A stretch of 10,418 bases of DNA, from NCBI GenBank assembly GCA_024639415.1, contig JAHEIK010000100.1, positions 1-10,418 of the forward strand, given 5' to 3'. The number at the start of each line of letters is the position of its first letter. Position 1 is the stretch's first letter. The position numbers and the translations under genes were made by a program. This DNA comes from Planctomycetota bacterium (lineage in GTDB: Bacteria > Planctomycetota > PLA2 > JAEUHO01). The notes beneath the pieces were generated by a model. The model did not search any database, was not told the DNA's origin, and saw nothing but the letters and a program-made list of their open reading frames with translations. Positions 1 to 6,274 of this stretch are shown here, piece after piece.

Positions 1-453
1 TGGACCAACTTCCGCGACCTGTGGAAGATGTTCTACGACGAGGGTGCCGTCGTCGTCGCCTCGACCTACACGAAGGTCGGCGGCGTCTACGAGGACGGCT
101 TCCGTCACGATCCGGACCGGCCGCTCGAGTCGCTCGCCGAGTACTGCCTCGGCTGCTACACGAACCTGAACCTGCCCGCGCGCACGGACATGATCGCGAA
201 GTACGTCGAGGACTACGAAGCCGACGGCTTCCTCATCAACTCGATCAAGAGTTGCAACTCATTCAGCGCGGGTCAGCTGCTGATTCTCCGCGAGGTAGAG
301 GAGCGTACCGGGCGTCCCGGGGGCTTCTTCGAATCCGACCTCGTGGACCCGCGCTACTTCTCGGCCGCCAATGTGAAGAACCGACTCGAGTCGTACTTCC
401 AGATGGTGGAGCAGAAGCGTGGCGCCGTTGCGGTCACCGGAGGTGGGGTATGA
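1..453 (+). CDS. bcrB: Benzoyl-CoA reductase subunit B, C-terminal part (5' end outside window)
   Basis: The reading frame is open from the first base and encodes the last 150 residues of a 2-hydroxyacyl-CoA dehydratase D-component (HgdB/BcrB/BcrC) family protein. That family carries the substrate site and Fe-S cluster for ATP-driven dearomatisation of benzoyl-CoA to a cyclic diene-CoA in the cytoplasm. Visible features are cysteines at partial residues 49, 52 and 85 (the last in IKSCNSFSAGQ) and a C-terminal ESDLVDPRYFSAANVKNRLE segment typical of these subunits. Assignment to subunit B rather than C rests partly on its place directly before bcrA, as in bcrCBAD. The ATG at 28 is internal, because homologous sequence continues upstream to the window edge. 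The stop overlaps the bcrA start (ATGA). A homologue acting on a substituted benzoyl-CoA, such as methyl- or hydroxybenzoyl-CoA, is not excluded. Confidence 0.85.
   Translation, partial: WTNFRDLWKMFYDEGAVVVASTYTKVGGVYEDGFRHDPDRPLESLAEYCLGCYTNLNLPARTDMIAKYVEDYEADGFLINSIKSCNSFSAGQLLILREVEERTGRPGGFFESDLVDPRYFSAANVKNRLESYFQMVEQKRGAVAVTGGGV
439..444 (+). promoter_or_regulatory. Ribosome-binding site of bcrA, inside the bcrB end
   Basis: GGAGGT lies 5 nt before the ATG at 450, within the last codons of bcrB. It decides the bcrA start and, with the ATGA stop/start overlap, indicates translational coupling of the two reductase subunits. Confidence 0.8.
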
Positions 454-1781
454 AGTGCTACGTAGGCGTGGATCTCGGCTCGACCACGACGAAAGCCGTG
501 GTCATCGATGATCAGGAACAGCTGCTGGGGCGCGGCATCACCAACAGCCGCAGCAACTACGACGTGGCGTGTGCCGTCGCTCGCGTAGAGGCGTTCATCA
601 ACGCACGCTTCGGGCTCTTTGCCCGCGCGCTGAAGGACGAGGGGCTCTCCGAGGAGGAGTGCGAGGAGCTGACGCAAACGCTCGAGCGTCATTTCCGCCG
701 GGAGCAGTACGCGGTCCAGCAGAGCGCGCTCGCCGAGGTGATGCTGGCGGAACTCGACCGCGACAAGTACCTGGAGCTGCGGCCCAAGCTCGACGAGCGC
801 CTGAAGGAGATCACGGACGCCATGTGGGCCGAGATCCCGGCCCTTTTCGCTCCGGATGCTGCGAAGCGCTCGGACTTCTTCCGCGACAACGCCACGACGG
901 CGTTCATGCACCGGGCGGAGGGTGTGCGCGAAGAGGGCTTCGGCTTCGACCTCCTGATGAGCATCTTCGATCGCTCCATCCTGCAGGTCGAGAACCAGGA
1001 GCTCGACGTCTCCTTCGCGGCCAACGTCCGGCCGGCGCTCAAGCACGTGCTGGCCGAGCAGGCCGAGCGCTGGGGCGGACTCGCCGAGCAGCTCGAGGCC
1101 GTCGTCATGAGCGTCGCCGCCATCGAGCTGGACGAAGTCAACTCCGTCGGCACCGGCTACGGACGCAGCAAGCTGCCGTTTCGCAAGGACCAGATCCGCT
1201 CGGAGATCCTCTGCCACGGCCTGGGCGCGCACTGGATGTTCCCGAAGACGGCCACGGTGCTCGACATCGGTGGACAAGACACCAAGGCCATCCAGGTCGA
1301 TAACCAAGGCATCGTCACGAGCTTCCAGATGAACGACCGCTGCGCGGCCGGCTGCGGGCGCTACCTGGGCTACATCGCCGACGAGATGAACCTCGGTGTC
1401 CACGAGCTCGGGCCGCTTGCCCAGAAGAGCTGTCGCACGATCAAGATCAGCTCCACGTGCACGGTCTTCGCGGGCGCCGAGCTGCGTGATCGCCTCACGT
1501 TGGGGGACAAGCGGGAGGACGTGCTCGCCGGTCTGCACCGCGCCATGATGCTGCGAGCGATGAGCTTGCTCGCGCGCTCGGGCGGCATCGACGACGAGTT
1601 CACGTTCACCGGAGGCGTGGCCAAGAACCCGGCTGCCGTGGATGCGCTCCACAAGCTCGTCGAGGAGAACTACGGCGAGCGCACGATCAACATCTCACCT
1701 GACTCCATCTACACGGGCGCCATCGGGGCCGCGCTGTTCGCACAGCGCGACGCGAAGGAAGCCCCTGTGGCAGCGGTCTGA
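450..1781 (+). CDS. bcrA: Benzoyl-CoA reductase subunit A, ATP-hydrolysing electron activase
   Basis: This 443-residue protein belongs to the BcrA/BadF/HgdC ATPase family (ASKHA fold). With BcrD it should form the activator that binds a shared [4Fe-4S] cluster and uses ATP hydrolysis to push electrons from reduced ferredoxin into BcrB/BcrC. The phosphate-1 motif is DLGSTTTK (residues 8-15), and the second nucleotide motif is DIGGQDTK (272-279). Cluster-ligand cysteines by analogy with HgdC are C298 (in RCAAGC) and C337 (in SSTCTVFA). FTGGVAKN (386-393) is the adenosine-side motif. A charged helical insertion at about residues 50-240 makes it longer than HgdC-type activators and matches the long A subunit of the Thauera/Rhodopseudomonas type (about 436 residues from memory). 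I chose the ATG at 450 because GGAGGT lies 5 nt upstream and the conserved N-terminus starts there. A longer in-frame extension back to position 21 only shadows bcrB. Confidence 0.93.
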   Translation: MKCYVGVDLGSTTTKAVVIDDQEQLLGRGITNSRSNYDVACAVARVEAFINARFGLFARALKDEGLSEEECEELTQTLERHFRREQYAVQQSALAEVMLAELDRDKYLELRPKLDERLKEITDAMWAEIPALFAPDAAKRSDFFRDNATTAFMHRAEGVREEGFGFDLLMSIFDRSILQVENQELDVSFAANVRPALKHVLAEQAERWGGLAEQLEAVVMSVAAIELDEVNSVGTGYGRSKLPFRKDQIRSEILCHGLGAHWMFPKTATVLDIGGQDTKAIQVDNQGIVTSFQMNDRCAAGCGRYLGYIADEMNLGVHELGPLAQKSCRTIKISSTCTVFAGAELRDRLTLGDKREDVLAGLHRAMMLRAMSLLARSGGIDDEFTFTGGVAKNPAAVDALHKLVEENYGERTINISPDSIYTGAIGAALFAQRDAKEAPVAAV

Positions 1782-1783
1782 GC

Positions 1784-1789
1784 AGGAGG
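1784..1789 (+). promoter_or_regulatory. Ribosome-binding site of bcrD
   Basis: A full AGGAGG lies 4 nt before the ATG at 1794 and occupies most of the 12-bp gap after the bcrA stop. It fixes the bcrD start and supports co-transcription from an upstream promoter. Confidence 0.8.
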
Positions 1790-1793
1790 CACC

Positions 1794-2648
1794 ATGACGT
1801 ACACCGCAGGCATCGACGTCGGCAGCAGCACGATCAAGACCGCAGTCCTCGAGGGCCGCGGCGCGGATGCGAAGGTGCTGGGCCGCAGCATCGACCGGAT
1901 CCGGCGCCGCGATCCGGTCGCGGTCATCAAGGAGTCCTACGAGTCGGCCTTGGAAGACGCGGGACTTCGGCCCGACCAGATCGACTACGTGGCCACGACG
2001 GGCGAGGGCGAGCTGGTGCCGTTCCGCACGGGCCACTTCTACAGCATGACGGCCCACGCCCGCGGCGGGCTCTTCCTGCTGCCGGAGGCGCGCGCGGTAC
2101 TCGACGTGGGCGCGCTGCATGCGCGGGCGATCCTCATGGACGACCGCTCGAAGGTCCTCGGCTACCGCATGACGAACCAGTGCGCCTCGGGCTCAGGCCA
2201 GTTCCTCGAGAACATCGCGCGCTACCTCGGCATCGCGCTGGACGAGGTGGGTGAGCTCTCCAGGAGCGCCGGCACGCCCGAGCAATGCTCGAGCATCTGC
2301 GCGGTGCTGGCCGAGACGGACGTCATCAACATGGTCTCGCGCGGCATCACGACACCCGACATCCTCAAGGGCATCCATCTGTCGATGGCCGGGCGCCTCG
2401 TGCGCCTGCTCGCCGCCGCGAAGGTCGAGGACACGGTGCTCCTCACCGGTGGCCTCGCCGCAGACTCGGGGCTCAAGGCCGCCGTCGAGGAGACGCTCGC
2501 CGAGCAGAACCGCAACTTCGACGTGCGCGTCCACCCCGACTCCATCCTGGCCGGCTCCATCGGCTCGGCGCTGTGGGGTGCGTACCGCCATGAGGTCCTC
2601 AGCGAGCGCGGCGACGCGATCGCCGGCATGGGGGCTGCTCAGCCGTGA
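1794..2648 (+). CDS. bcrD: Benzoyl-CoA reductase subunit D, second ATPase subunit
   Basis: This 284-residue ASKHA-fold ATPase is the partner of BcrA in the electron-activating module of class I benzoyl-CoA reductase. Its phosphate-1 motif is DVGSSTIK (residues 8-15). Probable [4Fe-4S] ligands are C130 (NQCASGSGQFLE) and C169 (SSICAVLAETDVIN), with an extra cysteine at 165. LLTGGLAADSG (216-226) is the adenosine motif and HPDSILAGSIGSALWG (247-262) the family's C-terminal signature. It lacks the long helical insertion of BcrA, so the length fits the short D subunit. Where BcrA has DIGGQDTK, this protein has DVGALHAR (104-111), so its second phosphate motif is not canonical; this may be normal for D subunits. 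The gene starts 12 bp after bcrA and its TGA overlaps the GTG start of the next gene. Confidence 0.92.
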   Translation: MTYTAGIDVGSSTIKTAVLEGRGADAKVLGRSIDRIRRRDPVAVIKESYESALEDAGLRPDQIDYVATTGEGELVPFRTGHFYSMTAHARGGLFLLPEARAVLDVGALHARAILMDDRSKVLGYRMTNQCASGSGQFLENIARYLGIALDEVGELSRSAGTPEQCSSICAVLAETDVINMVSRGITTPDILKGIHLSMAGRLVRLLAAAKVEDTVLLTGGLAADSGLKAAVEETLAEQNRNFDVRVHPDSILAGSIGSALWGAYRHEVLSERGDAIAGMGAAQP

Positions 2649-3376
2649 ACGCCGACCTCTCCAGCCTGCAGGGCAAGATCTTCATCGTCACCGGGGGGCG
2701 CGCCGGGATCGGACGCGCCATCGTGCACCGGCTCCTGCGCCACGGTGCCCGCGTGGCGGCGTGGGACGTCGCGCCCGAGGAGGGCGACGCGCCGGCCGAC
2801 CTCCTCGAGCTGGTCTGCGACGTCACCTCGTCCGGGAGCGTCAAGGAGGCCATGGGGCAGACGCTCGAGCACTTCGGTGCGCTCGACGGCGTCGTGCAGA
2901 GCGCGGGCATCACGCGGGACGGCGTCCTCTGGAAGATGGCGGACCGCGACTGGACGCAGGTGCTCGAGGTCAACCTGACCGGGGCCTTCCACGTCCTGCG
3001 CGAGGCCACGCCGCACCTCCGGGAGCGCGGCAGTGGCGCGATCGTCAATGTGACCTCCATCAACGGCTTCCGCGGCAAGTTCGGCCAGTCCAACTACGCC
3101 GCGTCCAAGGCCGGGCTCGTCGCGCTCACGAAGACGGCGGCGCGCGAGCTGGGCGCCTTCGGCATCCGGGTCAACGCCGTGGCCCCCGGCTTGGTGCAGA
3201 CGGAGATGACGGCCGCGCTGCCGCCCGCCATCGTGGAGCGGGCCGTCGAGGAATCCGCCTTGAAGCGCGTCTCCGAGCCCGAGGACGTCGCCGGCGCCGT
3301 CGTCTTCCTGCTGTCCGAGGACGCACGCCAGATCACCGGCACGACCCTGCGCGTAGACGCCGGGCAGTGCATGTAG
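2645..3376 (+). CDS. Short-chain dehydrogenase/reductase, possibly a BadH-like hydroxyacyl-CoA dehydrogenase
   Basis: This 243-residue classical SDR oxidoreductase should be soluble and cytoplasmic. Visible features are the nucleotide-binding TGGRAGIG (residues 16-23), Asp41 at the end of the second strand (which favours NAD(H) over NADP(H)), Asn110, and catalytic Ser138, Tyr151 and Lys155 (YAASK). RVNAVAPG (175-182) is also present. The usual NNAG motif is replaced by QSAG (85-88). It starts with GTG at 2645, overlapping the bcrD stop as GTGA, and only a weak G-rich ribosome-binding site (2630-2634) precedes it, so it probably depends on coupling. Known benzoate pathways use an SDR (BadH, 2-hydroxycyclohexanecarboxyl-CoA dehydrogenase of Rhodopseudomonas), so oxidation of a ring-derived hydroxyacyl-CoA is the favoured inference. 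A FabG-type 3-oxoacyl reductase cannot be ruled out from sequence. Confidence 0.85.
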   Translation: MNADLSSLQGKIFIVTGGRAGIGRAIVHRLLRHGARVAAWDVAPEEGDAPADLLELVCDVTSSGSVKEAMGQTLEHFGALDGVVQSAGITRDGVLWKMADRDWTQVLEVNLTGAFHVLREATPHLRERGSGAIVNVTSINGFRGKFGQSNYAASKAGLVALTKTAARELGAFGIRVNAVAPGLVQTEMTAALPPAIVERAVEESALKRVSEPEDVAGAVVFLLSEDARQITGTTLRVDAGQCM

Positions 3377-3404
3377 TCACCGCAATCCAAGCAGCCACCT
3401 CAGC

Positions 3405-3410
3405 GGAGAG
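3405..3410 (+). promoter_or_regulatory. Ribosome-binding site of the GNAT gene
   Basis: GGAGAG lies 5 nt upstream of the ATG at 3416, in the 39-bp gap after the dehydrogenase. No convincing promoter hexamers are visible in this gap, so the GNAT gene is probably the last gene of the bcr operon. Confidence 0.6.
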
Positions 3411-3415
3411 AACCG

Positions 3416-3901
3416 ATGCCGGACATCGTCGAGCGCTCGGGCGAAGAGGCCATCTACGAGTACGACCGCATTCCCGTGCGAACCCTGACGCGCGACGACC
3501 TCGACGCGATCGTGCGCATCGACAAGCGCCTCGTCGGCGAGTCGCGCCGGGACTACCTGAAGCTCAAGCTGGAGGAGGCGCTGCGGGATACCCGCATCGT
3601 CGTGTCCCTGGGCGCCGAGGTGGACGGTCACCTCGTCGGCTTCTTGATGGGGCGGCTCTACTACGGGGAGTTCGGCGTAGCGGACCCGGTCGCCATCCTG
3701 GACACGATCGGCGTGGACCCGGAGCGCCCGCGCTCCGGCATCGGTCACTCGCTGCTGAACCAGTTCCGTACCAACCTGCGCGCCGTCGGCATCGAGCGCA
3801 TCCAGACGCATGCGGACTGGAACCAGTGGGACCTGCTCCACTTCCTGGACACCTGCGGCTTCAAGCCCGCCCCGCGCGTCTTCCTCGAAGCCGAGGTGTA
3901 G
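3416..3901 (+). CDS. GNAT-family N-acetyltransferase
   Basis: This 161-residue protein has the layout of a GCN5-related acetyltransferase, which transfers acetyl from acetyl-CoA to an amine. Strand 4 (LDTIGVDP, residues 95-102) is followed by the acetyl-CoA pyrophosphate-binding motif A in the form RPRSGIG (104-110) and helix 3 (HSLLNQF). The C-terminal part (about 127-150, ending HFLDTCGFKPA) matches the usual strand 5/helix 4 region with a CGF turn. The N-terminal VRTLTRDDLDAIVRID is the typical first strand and helix. No second domain or membrane segment is present. It follows the dehydrogenase by 39 bp on the same strand and likely belongs to the aromatic operon. The substrate cannot be read from sequence. 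Protein-lysine acetylation of a CoA ligase is one hypothesis, since GNAT enzymes control benzoate-CoA ligase in Rhodopseudomonas, and a small-molecule acceptor is equally possible. Confidence 0.82.
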   Translation: MPDIVERSGEEAIYEYDRIPVRTLTRDDLDAIVRIDKRLVGESRRDYLKLKLEEALRDTRIVVSLGAEVDGHLVGFLMGRLYYGEFGVADPVAILDTIGVDPERPRSGIGHSLLNQFRTNLRAVGIERIQTHADWNQWDLLHFLDTCGFKPAPRVFLEAEV

Positions 3902-3925
3902 CCCCGGGCCGTCACCCCGCGGTCC

Positions 3926-3931
3926 TACGAT
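3926..3931 (+). promoter_or_regulatory. Putative -10 element for a leaderless mgtC-like transcript
   Basis: TACGAT ends 6 nt before the ATG at 3938, so transcription starting 7 nt downstream of the hexamer would begin at or next to the A of the start codon. No Shine-Dalgarno sequence is visible between 3902 and 3937, and no clear -35 box is recognisable. The same spacing is seen before two other genes in the window. Confidence 0.4.
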
Positions 3932-3937
3932 CTCTCC

Positions 3938-4453
3938 ATGGTCGTAGCCAACCTGCTCGGTCGTTGGTTCCCCGGCTCGCTGGAGGAATCGCTGTTCCTC
4001 CTCGTGGATGCGCTCGTCTGTCTCGGCACGGCGACCGTCTGCGGCTTCATCGTGGGGCGGGAGCGCGAGTTCCACCACAAGCCCGCCGGCACGCGGACGC
4101 ACATCCTCGTGTGTGTGGGTGCGGCCGCCTTCGTGCACCTGGGGGTCGTCAGCTTCACCGTCGCGGGGCTCGGCACGATCGCCGATTTCAACCGGCTCAT
4201 CCAGTCGATCGCTACGGGCATCGGCTTCCTCGGTGCGGGGGCGATCTTCCGCGCAGGCAACACGGCCCACGGCGTGACGACCGCGGCGTCGATCTGGTTC
4301 ATCGGTGCCGCCGGAGCTGCTGCGGGCGGCGGGGCGGTGACGTTTGCGCTGCTGATCACGCTCATCGCCTACTTCGTGCTGCGCTCCACGGGCGAGGCCG
4401 AGGTCTTCGAGGAGATCCTCGAGGGCCCCGAGGACGTGGGCGAAGAGGCGTAG
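3938..4453 (+). CDS. MgtC/SapB family inner-membrane protein
   Basis: This 171-residue integral membrane protein matches the MgtC/SapB family. Hydrophobic segments lie at about residues 18-40, 54-76, 90-107 and 115-149, and the C-terminus is short and acidic (152-171). Family motifs are VGRERE (39-44), KPAGTRTH (48-55), GIGFLGAGAIFR (94-105) and GVTTAASIW (112-120). It lacks the C-terminal soluble domain of full-length MgtC and so resembles the short SapB-type members. Family members are linked to survival at low magnesium and, in pathogens, to inhibition of the F-type ATPase, but the role of these environmental homologues is not established. It starts 36 bp after the GNAT gene and probably has its own promoter. 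It runs convergent with the oxidoreductase gene, with 16 bp between the two stops. Confidence 0.88.
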   Translation: MVVANLLGRWFPGSLEESLFLLVDALVCLGTATVCGFIVGREREFHHKPAGTRTHILVCVGAAAFVHLGVVSFTVAGLGTIADFNRLIQSIATGIGFLGAGAIFRAGNTAHGVTTAASIWFIGAAGAAAGGGAVTFALLITLIAYFVLRSTGEAEVFEEILEGPEDVGEEA

Positions 4454-4469
4454 GGTATGCGGGCCGTGA

Positions 4470-5552
4470 TCAGCGGACCCCTGCCTCGCGATTTGCCGCG
4501 AGCAGCGCGTCGAGGTCGAACGCTTCGAGGGGGCCCAGTACGCCGCGCTGCGTCACGTCACCGGCGGCGACGCGCTCCGCACCCCACGCGAGCAGCTCGG
4601 CCGTGTGGTCGTACACGTTCGTGCCGCGCAGCTCGGCGCGTGCGAGCGTGCCGCCGGGACCGCTCGCGACTGCCAGCACGTGACAGCCGGCCTTCGAGCG
4701 CTGCTTTCGGGAGGGCCCGCCCTCAGGCCCCACGGCCAACGAGGCAACCCGCTCGAGGACCGGTCGCCACAAGGAGACGGCGCCGAACATGCGCTCGGCG
4801 CATTGGATGCCCGGGACCCAGTAGCTGCCCGCGCCGAACCACCCGAGCCAGGCGTCGACACGACGCAGCTGCGGGTAGGTCCGCGGCAGGAAGATGTGCT
4901 CTGAGGACGGCAGGTTGAACGCCGGACTGCGCAGGGTGCGGCCCGTGTCGAAGTGGGCTAGTCGCTCGCCCGCCGCCTCCTCCACGAGTCGCCCGTCGCG
5001 CCAGGCGAGGCCCGGCCGGTCCAGGGCCTCGAAGAAGGTCGCCAGCGAGCCGGCGCTCGGCCGCCGGTCGCGCCCCGTGAGGAAGTACGCAACCTCCACA
5101 CGCGTGGCCTGCGCGCCCGCGCGTCGCAAGGCCTCCCCCGCGCAGGCATGGCCAGGTACGAAGTCGTGCCCGAAGGCAGGCAGCATGACCACGGCTGCCT
5201 TCGTCGCGGGGCCCGAGTACGTCTCGTACATGCGGCGCACGAACGCGGGCTCCCCGCTCGCGTCGAGATAGTGCGCGCCGGCCGCGATGCACGCGTCCGC
5301 AGCGGCTCGACCGCGGCGCAGGAACGGACCGACCGTGGTCACGAGCACGTCGTCTGCGGCTACGAGCGCGCGCACGGTGTCCGGCTTCGTCGCGTCAGCG
5401 AGGGCCGTGTCCAGTCCGCCGTGGGCGGCGCTCAGCCGGTCCAGCGCTGCCCGATCGCGCCCGGCGATGCGGGGCCGGAGGCCGCGGCGCACCATGGCCG
5501 CGACCGTCAAGCGGCCCGTGTAGCCCGTGGCGCCGAATACGACAATGCCCAT
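4470..5552 (-). CDS. Saccharopine-dehydrogenase-like NAD(P)-binding oxidoreductase (trans-acting enoyl reductase-like)
   Basis: This 360-residue protein has an N-terminal Rossmann fold with GATGYTG (residues 7-13) and AGRD at the end of the second strand (30-33). TTVGPF (72-77) and AHYLDASGEPAFVRRM (93-108) follow. This pattern is typical of the saccharopine dehydrogenase NADP-binding family that includes mycobacterial trans-acting enoyl reductase-like proteins. The C-terminal half (about 130-360) is less conserved and I recognise no motif in it. Members reduce or oxidise varied substrates, so none is assigned. I prefer ATG at 5552, because GGGAG lies 5 nt upstream; a GTG at 5558 would add two residues and overlap that ribosome-binding site. 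It is divergent from tag. No lysine-biosynthesis neighbours are present, so a true saccharopine dehydrogenase is unlikely. Confidence 0.82.
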   Translation of the reverse strand: MGIVVFGATGYTGRLTVAAMVRRGLRPRIAGRDRAALDRLSAAHGGLDTALADATKPDTVRALVAADDVLVTTVGPFLRRGRAAADACIAAGAHYLDASGEPAFVRRMYETYSGPATKAAVVMLPAFGHDFVPGHACAGEALRRAGAQATRVEVAYFLTGRDRRPSAGSLATFFEALDRPGLAWRDGRLVEEAAGERLAHFDTGRTLRSPAFNLPSSEHIFLPRTYPQLRRVDAWLGWFGAGSYWVPGIQCAERMFGAVSLWRPVLERVASLAVGPEGGPSRKQRSKAGCHVLAVASGPGGTLARAELRGTNVYDHTAELLAWGAERVAAGDVTQRGVLGPLEAFDLDALLAANREAGVR

Positions 5553-5575
5553 GCTCACTCCCGATCAAGCCGCAG

Positions 5576-5581
5576 AGCCTA
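5576..5581 (-). promoter_or_regulatory. Putative -10 element for the oxidoreductase gene
   Basis: On the minus strand this is TAGGCT, the same hexamer found before tag at 5621-5626 on the plus strand. A transcript starting about 7 nt downstream would have a leader of roughly 17 nt containing the GGGAG ribosome-binding site before the ATG at 5552. No clear -35 element is visible. Confidence 0.3.
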
Positions 5582-5620
5582 GCAGGTTCTGCCTGGGCCG
5601 GCTGCGCCCACAGGCCCGGG

Positions 5621-5626
5621 TAGGCT
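5621..5626 (+). promoter_or_regulatory. Putative -10 element for a leaderless tag transcript
   Basis: TAGGCT, preceded by CCCGGG, ends 6 nt before the ATG at 5633. There is no Shine-Dalgarno sequence. The hexamer, its GGG flank and the spacing match the element before the PLP-enzyme gene at 8542-8547. Confidence 0.4.
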
Positions 5627-5632
5627 GCGCGC

Positions 5633-6274
5633 ATGACGCAGCGCGCCGGCATCTCCCTGGATACGAGCGGCACGGCGCGCTGCTGGTGGTGCGGCGGCGA
5701 GGAACTCTACCGGGACTACCACGACAACGAGTGGGGCCGGCCCGTCGACGACGACCAGCGTCTGTTCGAGAAGCTCTGTCTGGAGGGCTTCCAGTCGGGC
5801 TTGAGCTGGTGGACGATCCTGCGCAAGCGCGAGAACTTCCGCAAGGCGTTCCGCGACTTCGAGATCGACGCCGTCGCGCGCCTCAACCGCCGAAGCGTCG
5901 ATCGTCTCCTGGGGGACGCCGGCATCGTCCGCCACCGAGGCAAGATCGAGTCCGTGCTGAACAACGCCAAGCGCGCGCAGGAGCTCGTGCGTGAGTACGG
6001 GTCCTTGGGGGCCTACATCTGGCGCCATGAGCCGCCCGCCGCGGAGCGGCCGCGGCGGATGACGAAAGGCGCGTTGCTGAAGCTGGCGCAGACGCCCACG
6101 TCCACTGCGCTCAGCAAGGACCTGAAGCAGCGCGGCTGGAGCTACGTGGGGCCCACGACGGTCTACGCCTTCATGCAGGCCATGGGGCTGGTCAACGACC
6201 ACCTTGCGGGCTGCGCCGCGCGTCCACAGGTCGAGCGCGCGCGCGCCCGCTTCCGGGTTCCTATCGCGCGCTAG
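5633..6274 (+). CDS. tag: DNA-3-methyladenine glycosylase I
   Basis: This 213-residue Tag-family enzyme excises 3-methyladenine from alkylated DNA as the first step of base-excision repair. Alignment from memory to E. coli Tag (187 residues) places the zinc ligands at C17 (RCWWC), H30 (YHDNEWG), H190 and C194 (VNDHLAGC). The base-recognition glutamate is E51 (CLEGFQSGLSW). GDAGIVRHRGKIESVLNNA (94-112) is the helix-hairpin-helix region and SKDLKQRGWSYVGPTTVYAFMQA (161-183) the conserved C-terminal block. About a dozen extra residues precede the first zinc ligand and a basic tail of about 20 follows the last. The ATG at 5633 is the only start near the conserved N-terminus and fits the leaderless arrangement. 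Its 3' end overlaps the end of the convergent repeat-protein gene by 14 bp. Confidence 0.95.
   Translation: MTQRAGISLDTSGTARCWWCGGEELYRDYHDNEWGRPVDDDQRLFEKLCLEGFQSGLSWWTILRKRENFRKAFRDFEIDAVARLNRRSVDRLLGDAGIVRHRGKIESVLNNAKRAQELVREYGSLGAYIWRHEPPAAERPRRMTKGALLKLAQTPTSTALSKDLKQRGWSYVGPTTVYAFMQAMGLVNDHLAGCAARPQVERARARFRVPIAR

Noticed and set aside
21..449. In-frame N-terminal extension of bcrA giving a 586-residue protein
   Set aside because: It is an Arg-rich frame running through the real bcrB coding sequence. The ATPase motif begins right after the ATG at 450, which has a strong ribosome-binding site.
354..1652. A 432-codon open frame antisense to bcrA
   Set aside because: It is compositionally biased, without recognisable motifs or a ribosome-binding site, and lies opposite a clearly conserved gene.
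3377..4270. A 297-codon open frame antisense to the GNAT and mgtC-like genes
   Set aside because: His/Asp/Arg-rich shadow sequence opposite two recognisable families.
4454..4469. Intrinsic terminator between the mgtC-like gene and the oxidoreductase
   Set aside because: The gap is 16 bp and has no stem-loop with a T-run on either strand.
2251..4683. An 810-codon open frame on the + strand
   Set aside because: It crosses bcrD, the SDR, the GNAT and the mgtC-like gene in another frame, is rich in Arg, Pro and Ala, and shows no domain. Such frames are common in GC-rich DNA because stops are rare.
4457..4918. A 153-codon + strand open frame after the mgtC-like gene, starting at a TATG motif
   Set aside because: It is antisense to the oxidoreductase, Arg/Ala-rich and without motifs. 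The TATGC is outside the leaderless spacing rule.
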